DNA of 64,000 bases from Brevibacterium moorei (GTDB lineage: Bacteria; Actinomycetota; Actinomycetes; Actinomycetales; Brevibacteriaceae), in contig NZ_JANIJX010000002.1 of assembly GCF_024580735.1 (NCBI RefSeq), positions 149,168-213,167 of the forward strand. The letters run 5' to 3'. Position 1 is the first letter of the stretch; the number at the start of each line of letters is the position of its first letter. Both the position numbers and the translations under genes were made by a program. Of this stretch, positions 1-7,491 are shown in pieces. Under the pieces are notes generated by a model. That model saw only the letters and a program-made list of their open reading frames with translations. It did not search any database and had not been told where the DNA came from.

Positions 1-45
1 GCATACCTGGAGGAATACAAGACGCTGGGACTGAGGCCCAGCTGA
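1..45 (+). CDS. C-terminal end of an unknown gene (partial)
   Basis: The first 14 codons of the window read AYLEEYKTLGLRPS followed by TGA, in a frame that runs in from outside. A good Shine-Dalgarno sequence for the integrase (AAGGAG) begins right after the stop, so the two genes look co-transcribed. Nothing can be said about function from 14 residues; it is called coding because of the tight spacing to the integrase. Confidence 0.4.
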   Translation, partial: AYLEEYKTLGLRPS

Positions 46-59
46 AAGGAGAACCCCGC

Positions 60-929
60 ATGGACGACTTCACCGGCCACGCTGAACGGTTCCTGACCGC
101 CTACCCGAACCACTACGAGTACAGGCGCATCCTGAAGCACTGGGCTCACTGGTGCGCCGGGCGCGGTCTGGACCCGCTGGCAGTGTCCACGCTCGACATT
201 GAAGCGTGGTCGGCGGAGGAGCGGGCGCGCGGCTGCGCACCATCCACGGTTGGCCGCGCGCTGGGGTGCCTCAGGTCGTTCTACGCCTGGGCGTACCGCT
301 CCCGAGTCACCGCCGATGACCCGGGAGCGCACGTTCGAGTCCACCGCCGCCTACCGGTTACCGGGCGGGATTGGCTATCGGCCGGCGAACTCACCGCCTG
401 GCTGGATACCGCCCGGGACGCCGACAGCATGGTGTATGCGGCGGGCTGCATGTTCGCGCTCAACGGCCTCCGCCGGGGTGACGCCCTCCAGTCCCAGCTG
501 GAGGACGTGACCGTGACCGCGGGCGTTCCCGTGATCGTCCTGCCCGGCCGAAAAGCCTCCCGCGCGGACCGCCTGGCCCTGGCACCGCGGACCGTCGCCG
601 CAATCCGGCTGCACGCTCAGGGGCGGGACGAGGGGCCGATCCTGATGGGCCTGCGCGGCCCGGTCACGGTGGATGAACTCTACTCCCGGATGGACGTCGT
701 AACGAGAGCGGCGGGCACCGGCCGGACCGTGCGCCCCCACATGCTGAGGCACACGTTCGTCACCCTGTCGCAGGAGGCGGGAATCTCAGCGCGGGACACG
801 GCGGCCAGCGCGGGATGGGTGTCAACCGCTCCCCTGTCCACCTACGACCGCGGCTGGAGGTCCGTCAAGAACGGTGCCGCGCCACGCCTCGACGCATGGC
901 TGGAAACCCTGGTCGACCACCCTGCCTGA
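60..929 (+). CDS. int: Tyrosine recombinase / phage integrase
   Basis: 289 aa. It catalyses site-specific recombination between the phage and bacterial attachment sites. The N-terminal ~100 residues look like a SAM-like core-binding domain and the C-terminal part carries the catalytic set: Arg138 in GLRRGDAL, His227 and Arg230 in HMLRHTF, Trp253 in the His/Trp position, and nucleophile Tyr262 in STYDRG. Length is short for a phage integrase (usually 350-400) because there is little or no arm-binding domain, so it may act like simple XerC-type recombinases. ATG is preceded by AAGGAG at 8-base spacing. It lies at the left end, while the tRNA-Val attachment site is at the far right; the left attachment site must be upstream of the window. 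No excisionase is adjacent; the HTH proteins at 7061 and 12827 are candidates. Confidence 0.9.
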   Translation: MDDFTGHAERFLTAYPNHYEYRRILKHWAHWCAGRGLDPLAVSTLDIEAWSAEERARGCAPSTVGRALGCLRSFYAWAYRSRVTADDPGAHVRVHRRLPVTGRDWLSAGELTAWLDTARDADSMVYAAGCMFALNGLRRGDALQSQLEDVTVTAGVPVIVLPGRKASRADRLALAPRTVAAIRLHAQGRDEGPILMGLRGPVTVDELYSRMDVVTRAAGTGRTVRPHMLRHTFVTLSQEAGISARDTAASAGWVSTAPLSTYDRGWRSVKNGAAPRLDAWLETLVDHPA

Positions 930-989
930 AAACCCGTCGAAATCGGCCGCTTGCCCAGTGAATAGCTGGGTCGACAGGTCCGCGAAAAC

Positions 990-1023
990 GCCGCCCTCCA
1001 CCCTGTCCGGGGTGGAGGGCGGC
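990..1023 (+). terminator. Strong hairpin after the integrase
   Basis: A perfect 13-bp stem (GCCGCCCTCCACC, 990-1002, with 1011-1023) and an 8-base loop. It sits between the integrase and the fibre-like gene. There is no T-tract, which is common for actinobacterial terminators, so it could also be a processing or stabilising hairpin. Confidence 0.6.
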
Positions 1024-1059
1024 ACTATGTGAGGAGACGACAATTCGAGGAGTGGCAGC

Positions 1060-2532
1060 ATGGCTATTGAGTACGGGTTTGTGACGGGCAGGGCAGTCCG
1101 CCCGAACGGGGAGGATCGGGACGGGGACAGTCTCCCGGACCCGACCCCAGCGGCGGGGCATGTCCTGTTCACGCCGGTGGTGCCGTCCGCGCAACTGGCC
1201 ATGCCGCCGGTGACGGTCGTGCGGGATTCCATCGTCTGCCCCTACGACCCCACGACGGGCGTTCTGCTGGGCGGGGACGGCCGGGCTGGCGTGTGGCTCA
1301 TGGTCGGCCTGTACGACGTGGAGTTCCGCATGACGGACGGGACCGTACCGGGATTCCGTATCCGCGTGGAGGCGAAGCACACGGCCGCAGACCCGCTGCA
1401 ACTTCCGTTGGCCGCACCCATTGAGCCCACGCCGGAGTTCAAGCCGGTCGTGAACGAACAGGTGTACCTGGATACGTTGGCCGCGCGGGATGATGCCCGC
1501 CGGGCCGCGGACCGGGCTGAGGCGGCCTATGTGAACGTGGACGGCGCCGCTCAGGCGGCGGCCCGCGCGGAGGCTGCGGCCGATACTGCCAAAGCGGAGG
1601 CGGATGGAGCGCGGGCTGCGCGCACGGCAGCTGAGACGGCGCAGGCCGCCGCCGATGAGGCTGTGGCGCAGACGGGCGCGGACCGGCAGGCTGTGGGCCA
1701 AGCGCGCACGGACGCGGCCGCCGCCGCAACTATGGCCCGAACGAACGCGGAAGACGCCGCTGAAAGCGCCGAACGGTCGGAGACCGCCGCCGGTACGGCC
1801 ACCGGTTCCCGGGATGCGGCCGGGGAATCCGCTACCGCAGCAGGGCAGGCAGCCGTGGCGGCGCAAGACCATTCCGCGTCCGCCGGTACCGCGCGCACCG
1901 CCGCTGAGACCGCGGCCGTGCAGGCGCAGAAGGTGGCGACGGCGGCCGCTGGTTCGGCGGATGAGGCGGGAAGCAGCGCGGAGACGGCGGCGGGGGCTGC
2001 AACTACCGCGGGCACGGCAGCGGGCCGCGCTGAGACCGCGCAGGGGAAGGCGGAGACGGCCGGGAACGATGCCGCCACCCAGGCGGGTGCCGCAGGGAAA
2101 GCGCGCACTGCCGCGGAGGCTGCGGCCGGGTCTGCCGCTACTGCTCAGGCGGCCGCAGAGACCGCGAAGACCGGAGCCGAAGACGCCCGGGCCGGGGCTG
2201 AGTCCGCCGCCGACACCGCGGGGACGGCCAAGACGCAGGCGGAGACCGCGCGTGCCCAGGCGCAGACGGCGAAGGAGGGCGCTGACACGGCGAAGTCCGG
2301 GGCCGATACCGCCAAGGCGGCCGCGGAGACTGCGCGCACGGGATCGGAGGCCGCGCGGGATGCTGCGGTGAAGGCGCGACAGGGCGCGGAGGCCGCGCAA
2401 GCAGCCGCGGAGGCTGCGACGTTGGCCCTGGGGACGCTGGAGCAGTTGGAGGCCGGGACGGACACGGAGCCGCGCGTGTGGTCGGCGGACGTGCTGGCGG
2501 CGTTCATGCGGGGGTTGGTGGCAGGGGAATGA
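1060..2532 (+). CDS. Tail-fibre-like protein with long alanine-rich coiled coil
   Basis: 490 aa. Residues 1-125 form a compact N-terminal domain (start MAIEYGFVTG) of the sort that opens many actinophage fibre or minor tail proteins; residues ~135-455 are an almost uninterrupted coiled coil of A/E/T/Q/K heptads with very few large hydrophobic residues; the last ~35 residues (ending FMRGLVAGE) form a short cap. That architecture fits an elongated trimeric fibre. The gene is far from the other tail genes in the prophage, but in the circular phage genome it would follow the tail protein I gene (45439-46089) across the attachment site, where P2-like phages keep their fibre. ATG has a GAGGAG-like sequence upstream. 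Function is inferred from architecture, not from a recognised receptor-binding domain. Confidence 0.6.
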   Translation: MAIEYGFVTGRAVRPNGEDRDGDSLPDPTPAAGHVLFTPVVPSAQLAMPPVTVVRDSIVCPYDPTTGVLLGGDGRAGVWLMVGLYDVEFRMTDGTVPGFRIRVEAKHTAADPLQLPLAAPIEPTPEFKPVVNEQVYLDTLAARDDARRAADRAEAAYVNVDGAAQAAARAEAAADTAKAEADGARAARTAAETAQAAADEAVAQTGADRQAVGQARTDAAAAATMARTNAEDAAESAERSETAAGTATGSRDAAGESATAAGQAAVAAQDHSASAGTARTAAETAAVQAQKVATAAAGSADEAGSSAETAAGAATTAGTAAGRAETAQGKAETAGNDAATQAGAAGKARTAAEAAAGSAATAQAAAETAKTGAEDARAGAESAADTAGTAKTQAETARAQAQTAKEGADTAKSGADTAKAAAETARTGSEAARDAAVKARQGAEAAQAAAEAATLALGTLEQLEAGTDTEPRVWSADVLAAFMRGLVAGE

Positions 2533-2534
2533 TT

Positions 2535-2594
2535 TTGCCTCCCCGCGTGCATTCTGTTATAGTATAACTATCAACACCAAGGGGGACGGCCCCC
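2535..2594 (+). promoter_or_regulatory. Early promoter, copy 1, with operator palindrome and leader hairpin
   Basis: -35 TTGCCT (2535-2540), 17-base spacer, -10 TATAGT (2558-2563). The -10 lies inside an inverted repeat GTTATAGTATAAC (2556-2568), which looks like a repressor site. The transcript would begin near 2570 and carry a GGGGG/CCCCC hairpin with loop ACGG (2581-2594) just before the ribosome-binding site of the next gene. The same arrangement recurs at 13056, 16642 and 17863. Confidence 0.75.
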
Positions 2595-2608
2595 GGAAAG
2601 GAAACACC

Positions 2609-2782
2609 ATGAACGACCACACCGGCATGGACCTAGACGAACTGATCGGCGTCATGAACGTCAAGGCCTACAACATGGGCAAGGCATTCGCCGCCGGAAA
2701 CGACGACCTGGCAGACCAGCTCTCCGCGGAAGTCTCCAGCATGGAAGCGGAACTGAAGCGCCGCTTCGCAACCCGCAACTGA
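2609..2782 (+). CDS. Small phage protein of unknown function
   Basis: 57 aa, starting MNDHTGMDLDELI and ending KRRFATRN. Predicted mostly helical and acidic until a basic tail. ATG is preceded by GGAAAGGAAA. It is the first gene behind early promoter copy 1, so it is probably expressed right after infection or derepression. I recognise no family. A related layout (promoter, hairpin, one tiny gene) is seen for the genes at 13138, 16727 and 17941; the gene at 17941 shares the short, helical, M-N/D-rich character but no clear sequence identity. Confidence 0.7.
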   Translation: MNDHTGMDLDELIGVMNVKAYNMGKAFAAGNDDLADQLSAEVSSMEAELKRRFATRN

Positions 2783-2800
2783 CGCATACCCCACCCGTCA

Positions 2801-2825
2801 TGCCCCGGGCCTCGCGCCCGGGGCA
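2801..2825 (+). terminator. Intercistronic hairpin
   Basis: Perfect 10-bp stem TGCCCCGGGC (2801-2810) with 2816-2825 and a 5-base loop, between two small genes and directly before the ribosome-binding site GAAAGGA of the next one. No T-tract follows. It may be a weak terminator or an mRNA-processing/stability hairpin. Confidence 0.5.
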
Positions 2826-2841
2826 CCGAAAGGAATCAGCC

Positions 2842-3183
2842 ATGAACCTCAACACCTACATCGCCCCCGTCACCCACCGCATCGCCCAACTGGTCAACAG
2901 CACGCCCGGCAACCTGGCCCTTAACCTCAACATCGAAGGCGACGTCATCAGCGTCGAAGACACCACGGCCGGATTCGTTCCCCCGCGCCCCGCAGGAACG
3001 TTCCTGCACATCCAGGGCCGCCGGAACACCATCTGGGGCCCCGCCAGCCTCCGTCTGGTCCAGGACTGGATCGACGCCGAACACCACGCCCTTGACCTCG
3101 AACAAGATGGCGAAGACCGCGCCCTTGCACGCGTCTCCTTCCTGGAAATTCTCGACCTGGAACGCCGCAAAGCTGCCGCCTGA
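2842..3183 (+). CDS. Hypothetical phage protein
   Basis: 113 aa (MNLNTYIAPVTHRIAQ...). ATG 2842 is chosen because GAAAGGA lies 8 bases upstream; the reading frame is open further upstream but that part is covered by the hairpin. The sequence alternates strand and helix, contains an IQGRRNTIWGPAS stretch and ends in basic ERRKAAA. No family recognised. It belongs to the run of small early genes behind promoter copy 1. Confidence 0.7.
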   Translation: MNLNTYIAPVTHRIAQLVNSTPGNLALNLNIEGDVISVEDTTAGFVPPRPAGTFLHIQGRRNTIWGPASLRLVQDWIDAEHHALDLEQDGEDRALARVSFLEILDLERRKAAA

Positions 3184-3200
3184 CCCTCCCGAATACTCAC

Positions 3201-3225
3201 GGCCCGGCCCGCCAATGCCCGGGCC
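3201..3225 (+). terminator. Intercistronic hairpin
   Basis: GGCCCGG (3201-3207) pairs with CCGGGCC (3219-3225) around a 11-base loop. Same position relative to the next gene (upstream of CGAAAGGA) as the other intercistronic hairpins of this phage. Confidence 0.4.
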
Positions 3226-3248
3226 CCACCCGAAAGGACCAACCGACC

Positions 3249-3740
3249 ATGACCCGCCAACTCTGCGGCTCCAACGACCACACGCCCGGCCACTGGCTCC
3301 ACTGCCACACCTGCCAGCAAATCAGGCTGGAACTCCCCCACCCCGCGCTGAACCTGACCCTCACCGACGCCCGCCGCCTGTACGCCGACCACCGCACCCA
3401 GGGCCTCCCCGAAGTTAGCATGTCCCGGCCCCGCATCCACCGGGAGGCAATGGACGACGTGAACGCCCTGGTGGAATCCATCCAGGTTGAAACCGTCCGC
3501 GCGGTCATGAACGCCGCTGAGGCCCGCATCCGGGAAGCCCGCCAGGAGGACGCCGACATGTATCAGGCGAAGCTGGCGGAGGAGCGCCGCCTGAACCAGG
3601 AACGCCTGGAACGCATCCAGGCCGACCACGCAGAAGCCCTGGGCCGCGCGGAACTGAAGCGGGCCGGGGACATGATGGCCGCATTCGACGCCGGACGTGA
3701 CGCCGGACGCCAGGCCGCACAGCTGGAGGCCCGCGCATGA
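3249..3740 (+). CDS. Hypothetical protein with N-terminal zinc-ribbon-like motif and coiled coil
   Basis: 163 aa. The N-terminus carries C6, H11/H15 and an HCHTC motif (about residues 18-22) that could bind a metal. Residues ~75-160 are a strongly charged helix (EARIREARQED..., AKLAEERRLNQERLERIQ) likely to form a coiled coil. Stop overlaps the next start by 4 bases (ATGA), so it is translationally coupled to 3737. Unknown role; a DNA- or RNA-binding helper protein is conceivable but not shown. Confidence 0.7.
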   Translation: MTRQLCGSNDHTPGHWLHCHTCQQIRLELPHPALNLTLTDARRLYADHRTQGLPEVSMSRPRIHREAMDDVNALVESIQVETVRAVMNAAEARIREARQEDADMYQAKLAEERRLNQERLERIQADHAEALGRAELKRAGDMMAAFDAGRDAGRQAAQLEARA

Positions 3741-4108
3741 ACATCCTCCAGGCGGCGCTGAACCGCCACGAGACCAAGCGTGCAAACGAGTACGGAGCAA
3801 TCACCTGCGGCTGCGGCATCCAGACCGGCATCGAACCCGGCCGCCCCTACATCACGGATATTCCTGCAGGAACCGTCCCCGACCTCGAAGGCACCGCGGT
3901 CACCGGCCGCAGGAACCACGCCCTGCACGCGGCCCACGACACCGCAGAAAACCTCCGCGCAAGCGCTAAAGCCGCCCTGCAGGAGTACTGGCCGAACGCC
4001 CACCCGGACCGGCCCTGGCAGAACCTCTCCCCCACCGAACAACAGGTGTACGTGAGGCGCGCGCAGATGTTCGTGGACTTCCTCGTCGCATTGGAGGACC
4101 GCGCATGA
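3737..4108 (+). CDS. Hypothetical phage protein
   Basis: 123 aa (MNILQAALNRHETKRANEYG...). Contains one CGCG pair near residue 18-21, a TDIPAGTVPDLEGTAVTGRRNHALHAAHDTAENLR stretch typical of a helical surface, and a C-terminal helix ending VDFLVALEDRA. Start and stop overlap neighbours by 4 bases. Not recognised. Confidence 0.65.
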   Translation: MNILQAALNRHETKRANEYGAITCGCGIQTGIEPGRPYITDIPAGTVPDLEGTAVTGRRNHALHAAHDTAENLRASAKAALQEYWPNAHPDRPWQNLSPTEQQVYVRRAQMFVDFLVALEDRA

Positions 4109-4332
4109 ACCTCCAACTCCTCGACCTGGACGGCTCCGAGCACATGCACTTCTGCGAGTGGCCGTGTACCGGCGGTTGGTATCCGCTGCAATGGGTGGAG
4201 CCCGTCGGCGGGTTCGTCTGCCGGAACCCGAACTGCAACCACATGATCGACCTCGACATGGCCCTCAACCACCCGGAACGCTACATCGTGTTGCGGGACG
4301 GACGCCGGTACACGCCGGAGGCCACCCGATGA
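4105..4332 (+). CDS. Small cysteine-containing phage protein
   Basis: 75 aa. Three to four cysteines spaced as FCEWPC...VCRNPNC suggest a small zinc-binding fold. ATGA overlaps on both sides. The sequence PLQWVEPVGGFVC followed by IDLDMALNHPERYIVLRDGRRY is well ordered. No family recognised. Confidence 0.65.
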   Translation: MNLQLLDLDGSEHMHFCEWPCTGGWYPLQWVEPVGGFVCRNPNCNHMIDLDMALNHPERYIVLRDGRRYTPEATR

Positions 4333-4655
4333 CCGCCGCCGACAACCTCCAGGCTGTTATGGACCTGCACCAGCCGGTGATGGAGTTCGAGTACTGCATG
4401 GCCGCGATCTTCCCGCCGGAGGGCCCCTGCCCCGTCCCGGACTGCCAGCACGCCACGGACCGGTGGGGTGACGTCATCCACCAGAATGTCCAGCTTGGCC
4501 AGCTGTGCCAGACGTGTCGGGATGACGACGGCCAGCCCGTCCCCTACCCGTGCCCGACCGCGGCTCTGGCCTCCGGTATCCCGCCCGCAACCCCGACCGC
4601 GGAACCGGTCCCGGCCCCGTACGTCCCCCGGCTCGCGGTGGTGCAGCATGACTGA
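4329..4655 (+). CDS. Hypothetical zinc-ribbon-like phage protein
   Basis: 108 aa starting MTAADNLQAVMDLHQPV. ATG 4329 overlaps the upstream stop (ATGA), which is the rule in this block, so I prefer it to the longer open frame. Cysteines in CPVPDCQHA and CQTCRDDD form a likely metal site. The C-terminal third is proline/alanine-rich (PPATPTAEPVPAPYVP), probably disordered. Function unknown. Confidence 0.65.
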   Translation: MTAADNLQAVMDLHQPVMEFEYCMAAIFPPEGPCPVPDCQHATDRWGDVIHQNVQLGQLCQTCRDDDGQPVPYPCPTAALASGIPPATPTAEPVPAPYVPRLAVVQHD

Positions 4656-4833
4656 CCCGCTGGAAGGGGCCGTCCTCATCGGCCGAATCACCATCGACTA
4701 CCACGCCACCACCGACGGTGACCTGGTAACCACCTACGACTCCACCGGCGACATGCCCGTGGTCACCCAACTCGGTCTCCTCCGCATGTGCGAGGACACC
4801 ATCCTGCAACCCGAAGAAGGAGACAACGAATGA
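4648..4833 (+). CDS. Small hypothetical phage protein
   Basis: 61 aa (MTDPLEGAVLIGRITIDYHAT...). ATG 4648 lies within the end of the upstream gene (8-base overlap). Predicted short beta hairpin region followed by LGLLRMCEDTILQ and an acidic tail (PEEGDNE). Stop overlaps the next ATG. Unknown. Confidence 0.6.
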   Translation: MTDPLEGAVLIGRITIDYHATTDGDLVTTYDSTGDMPVVTQLGLLRMCEDTILQPEEGDNE

Positions 4834-5063
4834 ACGCCCAACAGATCATCGACAAGGCCGTCCGCAAGGCCGTGAAGAAGTCCCAGCCCGGCACCGAAGT
4901 GGTGTCGTGGGTAGCCGTCATCACCGGCGTGGGCCCCGGGGAGAACCTGCCGATGGGAATCTACGCGGAACACACCATGACCGGCGACCAGGTATTGCAG
5001 TTGTGCGCCAACGCCCTCCAGACGTTCGGGGAACCCGAGACGGGGGCCAACGATGAGCGCTGA
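4830..5063 (+). CDS. Small hypothetical phage protein
   Basis: 77 aa, MNAQQIIDKAVRKAVKK at the N-terminus (basic helix) followed by a beta-rich core (VVSWVAVITGVGPGENLPMG) and a helix DQVLQLCANALQTFG. AAGAAGGAG precedes ATG 4830, which overlaps the upstream stop. It overlaps the next gene by 11 bases. Unknown. Confidence 0.65.
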   Translation: MNAQQIIDKAVRKAVKKSQPGTEVVSWVAVITGVGPGENLPMGIYAEHTMTGDQVLQLCANALQTFGEPETGANDER

Positions 5064-5238
5064 AACGATCCTGATCAAACGCCGCATCACGTCCGCCCGG
5101 GAGTGGCTGGAAGAACTCATCGAGGAGTTCCAGCAGGTCGAAGACAAGCCCGCCCTAACGCCGGACGACGCCCGCACCTACCGCGCGGCCGTTGCCATAC
5201 AGCAGCTCCGCGCCCGCTGCGAGGACGGTGAACTGTGA
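5053..5238 (+). CDS. Small helical phage protein
   Basis: 61 aa, almost wholly helical and charged (ITSAREWLEELIEEFQQVEDKPALT...). Overlaps its neighbours on both sides (GTGA overlap downstream). No recognised domain. Confidence 0.6.
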   Translation: MSAETILIKRRITSAREWLEELIEEFQQVEDKPALTPDDARTYRAAVAIQQLRARCEDGEL

Positions 5239-5549
5239 CCCCATACGAAACGCTCATCGCGGCACGCAACGAGCTTGAAGGCTGGTACGAGTCAACCGCC
5301 GTGTTCAGTCCGTTCCCGTGGACGGCAGACGGCTGCTACGTGCAGGACAGCTTGGGAGACGTCGTGGACCCGGACTGCAACCACGCGGAACTCCTCCTCA
5401 TGCTCACGGCCGCAGCCCCGTACATCATCAACCAGCTCGACTACGCCGCCAGCATCGCCCAATACTCAACCGCTCCCGTCCCGCCCGGAAACACCCTGGA
5501 CATGGCTGAAGCAATCCTGAACGCCCTACCGAAAGAAGCACGCCAGTGA
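5235..5549 (+). CDS. Hypothetical phage protein
   Basis: 104 aa from GTG 5235, which overlaps the upstream stop. Contains FPWTADGCYVQDSLGDVVDPDCNHAE and a helix LLLMLTAAAPYIINQLDY. The 'FxPFPWT.DG..V.D..G..V' type of sequence resembles a group of small phage ead/Ea22-like proteins that have no assigned activity; I treat this as a resemblance only. Confidence 0.6.
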   Translation: MTPYETLIAARNELEGWYESTAVFSPFPWTADGCYVQDSLGDVVDPDCNHAELLLMLTAAAPYIINQLDYAASIAQYSTAPVPPGNTLDMAEAILNALPKEARQ

Positions 5550-6271
5550 CTGACCTGCAATACCGCCACACCATGACCGTCACCGACCTGGGGCACTACG
5601 GCGACGACGCCACCATCGCCTCCGACGCCCGCACCTCCACAAAAGGCTTGGAGGGTCACACGACCGGCTACGAGAACATGGTGGGCACCCTCTGGAGCGA
5701 GGGCCACGTGTCCCCGTTCGATCACGCATTCCTGAAGATCGGTCTGGAGGTGCCCACGTTCGTCCGCGACCAGCTGGTCCGCCACCACTCCGCCCGATTC
5801 TCCATCGAATCCGCCCGCTACCGCACCCTTCAGCCAGTCTTCTACCTCCCCCCAGCAGGCGCGCCACTAGCGCAGCAGGGCCGCGCTATGGACTACCAGC
5901 GCACCACCCTCCCGGAAGACGCCTACCAGGCCGGAATCACCGCCACCCGGGCCGTGCACCAGGCCGCGTGGGACGCCTACGAAACCAAACTGAACCTCGG
6001 CTGGTCGAAGGAGCAGGCCCGCGGAGTCCTCGGCCCGGACCACTACATCGCCATGATCATGTCCGCCCGCCTCCGAGACTGGCTGTTCATCCTCACCGCC
6101 CGCACCGACCCCCACGCCCAGTACGAGACCCGGCAGGCCGCCCTGCAGATCGAAGAGATCATCGCGGAGCACTTCCCCGTCGCCCACCGGGCATGGCAGC
6201 AGGCCACCGCCCGCACCGACCTCACCCGCCAATACCACGCCGCCCTACACCAACTGGAGGCCGACGAATGA
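5546..6271 (+). CDS. thyX: FAD-dependent thymidylate synthase ThyX
   Basis: 241 aa, the usual ThyX length. The enzyme makes dTMP from dUMP using methylene-tetrahydrofolate, NADPH and FAD. The ThyX signature (RHRxxSxNExSxRY) is present as RHHSARFSIESARY at residues 79-92, with the third Arg replaced by His and Asn by Ile. GTG 5546 overlaps the upstream stop. In the phage it would raise the dTMP supply for replication; because the operon 1.2 kb downstream seems to modify thymine in DNA, a thymidylate enzyme nearby is fitting. There is no deoxyuridylate hydroxymethylase in the window, so ThyX should give normal thymine, modified only later. Confidence 0.9.
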   Translation: MTDLQYRHTMTVTDLGHYGDDATIASDARTSTKGLEGHTTGYENMVGTLWSEGHVSPFDHAFLKIGLEVPTFVRDQLVRHHSARFSIESARYRTLQPVFYLPPAGAPLAQQGRAMDYQRTTLPEDAYQAGITATRAVHQAAWDAYETKLNLGWSKEQARGVLGPDHYIAMIMSARLRDWLFILTARTDPHAQYETRQAALQIEEIIAEHFPVAHRAWQQATARTDLTRQYHAALHQLEADE

Positions 6272-6885
6272 GCCGCAAACGCGGAACCTACATACCCCAC
6301 CCTGACCCGTACGTGAGGAAAGTCTGCGGATACTGCGGGCAGGCAATGAACCCGCACCCCGGAGAAACCCGCTCCGCCTACGGCCGCCGCAAATACTGCA
6401 ACAAGACATGCCGCACCGCAGCCGTCCGCGCCCGCCACGACCGCATCTTCCCTCCGAAGCCCTGCGAGACCTGCGGAACCCCACTGAAGCCCCGCCCGAA
6501 GGAGAACGGAGCCCAATTCGGGAAACGCCGATACTGCTCCCCCAAATGCGCCGGAACGAACCGCCGGGACGACTCCATCAACGCCCGATACCGCGACACC
6601 ACCCCCGCCACCAACGACCCCGCGAAAACCTGCGCTGTGTGCGGCGATCACATGCCACCGAAACCCGGCGACACCCAATCCATCTACCAACACCGCACCC
6701 ATTGTTCACCTCAATGCGTAGGGAGGGCCGGGCAGGCCGCCTACAGGGCCAAACTCGGCCTCCCACCACTACCCCCACCCGACCGCCAACAGCCCGCTGA
6801 AGGCCCCACGGACTGGGCCGCATACTTCCAGACCGACGACTACCGCCAAACCGTCAACCACTACCGCCAGCAGGCCCGCGCATGA
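6268..6885 (+). CDS. Protein with three tandem treble-clef-like zinc fingers
   Basis: 205 aa. Three copies of a ~45-residue unit, each with Cys-x2-Cys, a PKPG/PRPK turn, then Tyr/His-Cys-x3-Cys: C20/C23-C44/C48, C66/C69-C90/C94 and C122/C125-C146/C150. Each unit also has an invariant G after the first Cys pair and a basic stretch (GRRKYCNKTC, GKRRYCSPKC, QHRTHCSPQC). Such fingers occur singly in small DNA-binding phage proteins. The remaining C-terminus (DWAAYFQTDDYRQTVNHYRQQ) is a likely helix. ATGA overlap with thyX. Role unknown; nucleic-acid binding is likely. Confidence 0.7.
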   Translation: MSRKRGTYIPHPDPYVRKVCGYCGQAMNPHPGETRSAYGRRKYCNKTCRTAAVRARHDRIFPPKPCETCGTPLKPRPKENGAQFGKRRYCSPKCAGTNRRDDSINARYRDTTPATNDPAKTCAVCGDHMPPKPGDTQSIYQHRTHCSPQCVGRAGQAAYRAKLGLPPLPPPDRQQPAEGPTDWAAYFQTDDYRQTVNHYRQQARA

Positions 6886-7049
6886 ACCCCGGCTGGACCG
6901 TCGAAACCACGGTGGAAGTCAAACCCATCCACGACACCATCACCCACACCGGCGGCACCGAATGCCCTTGCGGCCCCACCGTCGAACACCAGGGCGAGGG
7001 GACAATCCTCACCCATCACAGCCTCGACGGCCGCGAACAAACCGAATAG
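6882..7049 (+). CDS. Small hypothetical phage protein
   Basis: 55 aa (MNPGWTVETTVEVKPIHDTI...). ATG 6882 overlaps the zinc-finger gene stop. Contains one ECPCG pair and an unusual HTGGTECPCGPTVEHQGEG core. It is too short for confident typing, but the ATGA overlap and the following GGAGACACC ribosome-binding site of the next gene make it credible. Confidence 0.6.
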   Translation: MNPGWTVETTVEVKPIHDTITHTGGTECPCGPTVEHQGEGTILTHHSLDGREQTE

Positions 7050-7060
7050 GAGACACCAAC

Positions 7061-7339
7061 ATGGCACTCATAGACACCCCCAACGGGAAACAAATCATGG
7101 CCGAAGACCCCCACGGAAACCTCATCCCCATACCGCCGCCCAACAACCCCCGCGGCTACACCCTCAAAGAAGCCTCAGCGCTCATAGGAGGAGTCCCAAC
7201 CCGCTGGATACGCGACACCATCGACAGAGTAGAAACCGGCCAAGAACCCTTCCAGCTCGACGGGAAACGCAAATACGTCACCCGCGCAACCCTCGAAGAA
7301 CTACTATCCGACGCCTGCTGGATCGTCCGATACCTGTAA
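7061..7339 (+). CDS. Small protein with helix-turn-helix-like segment, excisionase-like
   Basis: 92 aa starting MALIDTPNGKQIMAED. ATG 7061 has TAGGAGA upstream. Residues ~32-55 (GYTLKEASALIGGVPTRWIR) read like the winged-helix motif of MerR-type excisionases, followed by a basic hairpin (LDGKRKYVTRATLEELL). It could be an excisionase or a small transcription factor. It ends the first early run; a CTCCCA-type promoter motif follows. Confidence 0.5.
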   Translation: MALIDTPNGKQIMAEDPHGNLIPIPPPNNPRGYTLKEASALIGGVPTRWIRDTIDRVETGQEPFQLDGKRKYVTRATLEELLSDACWIVRYL

Positions 7340-7420
7340 CCCAACCCCTCAACGTCCCGGGCCCGGAGAAACCTCCAGACCCGGGACGCCCTCCATCCCG
7401 CAACCCTCCAGACCAGCCAC

Positions 7421-7453
7421 CTCCCACCCAACCACCAACCCCCGCGCCACCCT
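7421..7453 (+). promoter_or_regulatory. CTCCCA-N21-CACCCT promoter-like motif before the modification operon
   Basis: CTCCCA (7421-7426), exactly 21 bases, CACCCT (7448-7453), then 38 bases to GTG 7492 with GACAGGAG as ribosome-binding site. The identical element pair CTCCCA/CACCCT with 21-base spacing precedes the endolysin gene (41351-41383). A 9-bp inverted repeat (CGTCCCGGG with CCCGGGACG) lies about 60 bases further upstream and may terminate the preceding run. Confidence 0.55.
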
Positions 7454-7491
7454 GAAACCAAACACACAAGAGACCGGGACAGGAGACCCCC

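Noticed and set aside
865..2552. Long open frames on the minus strand across the alanine-rich fibre gene
   Set aside because: They are a side effect of GC-rich repetitive codons; they have no ribosome-binding sites and give Arg/Ala/Ser-rich nonsense.
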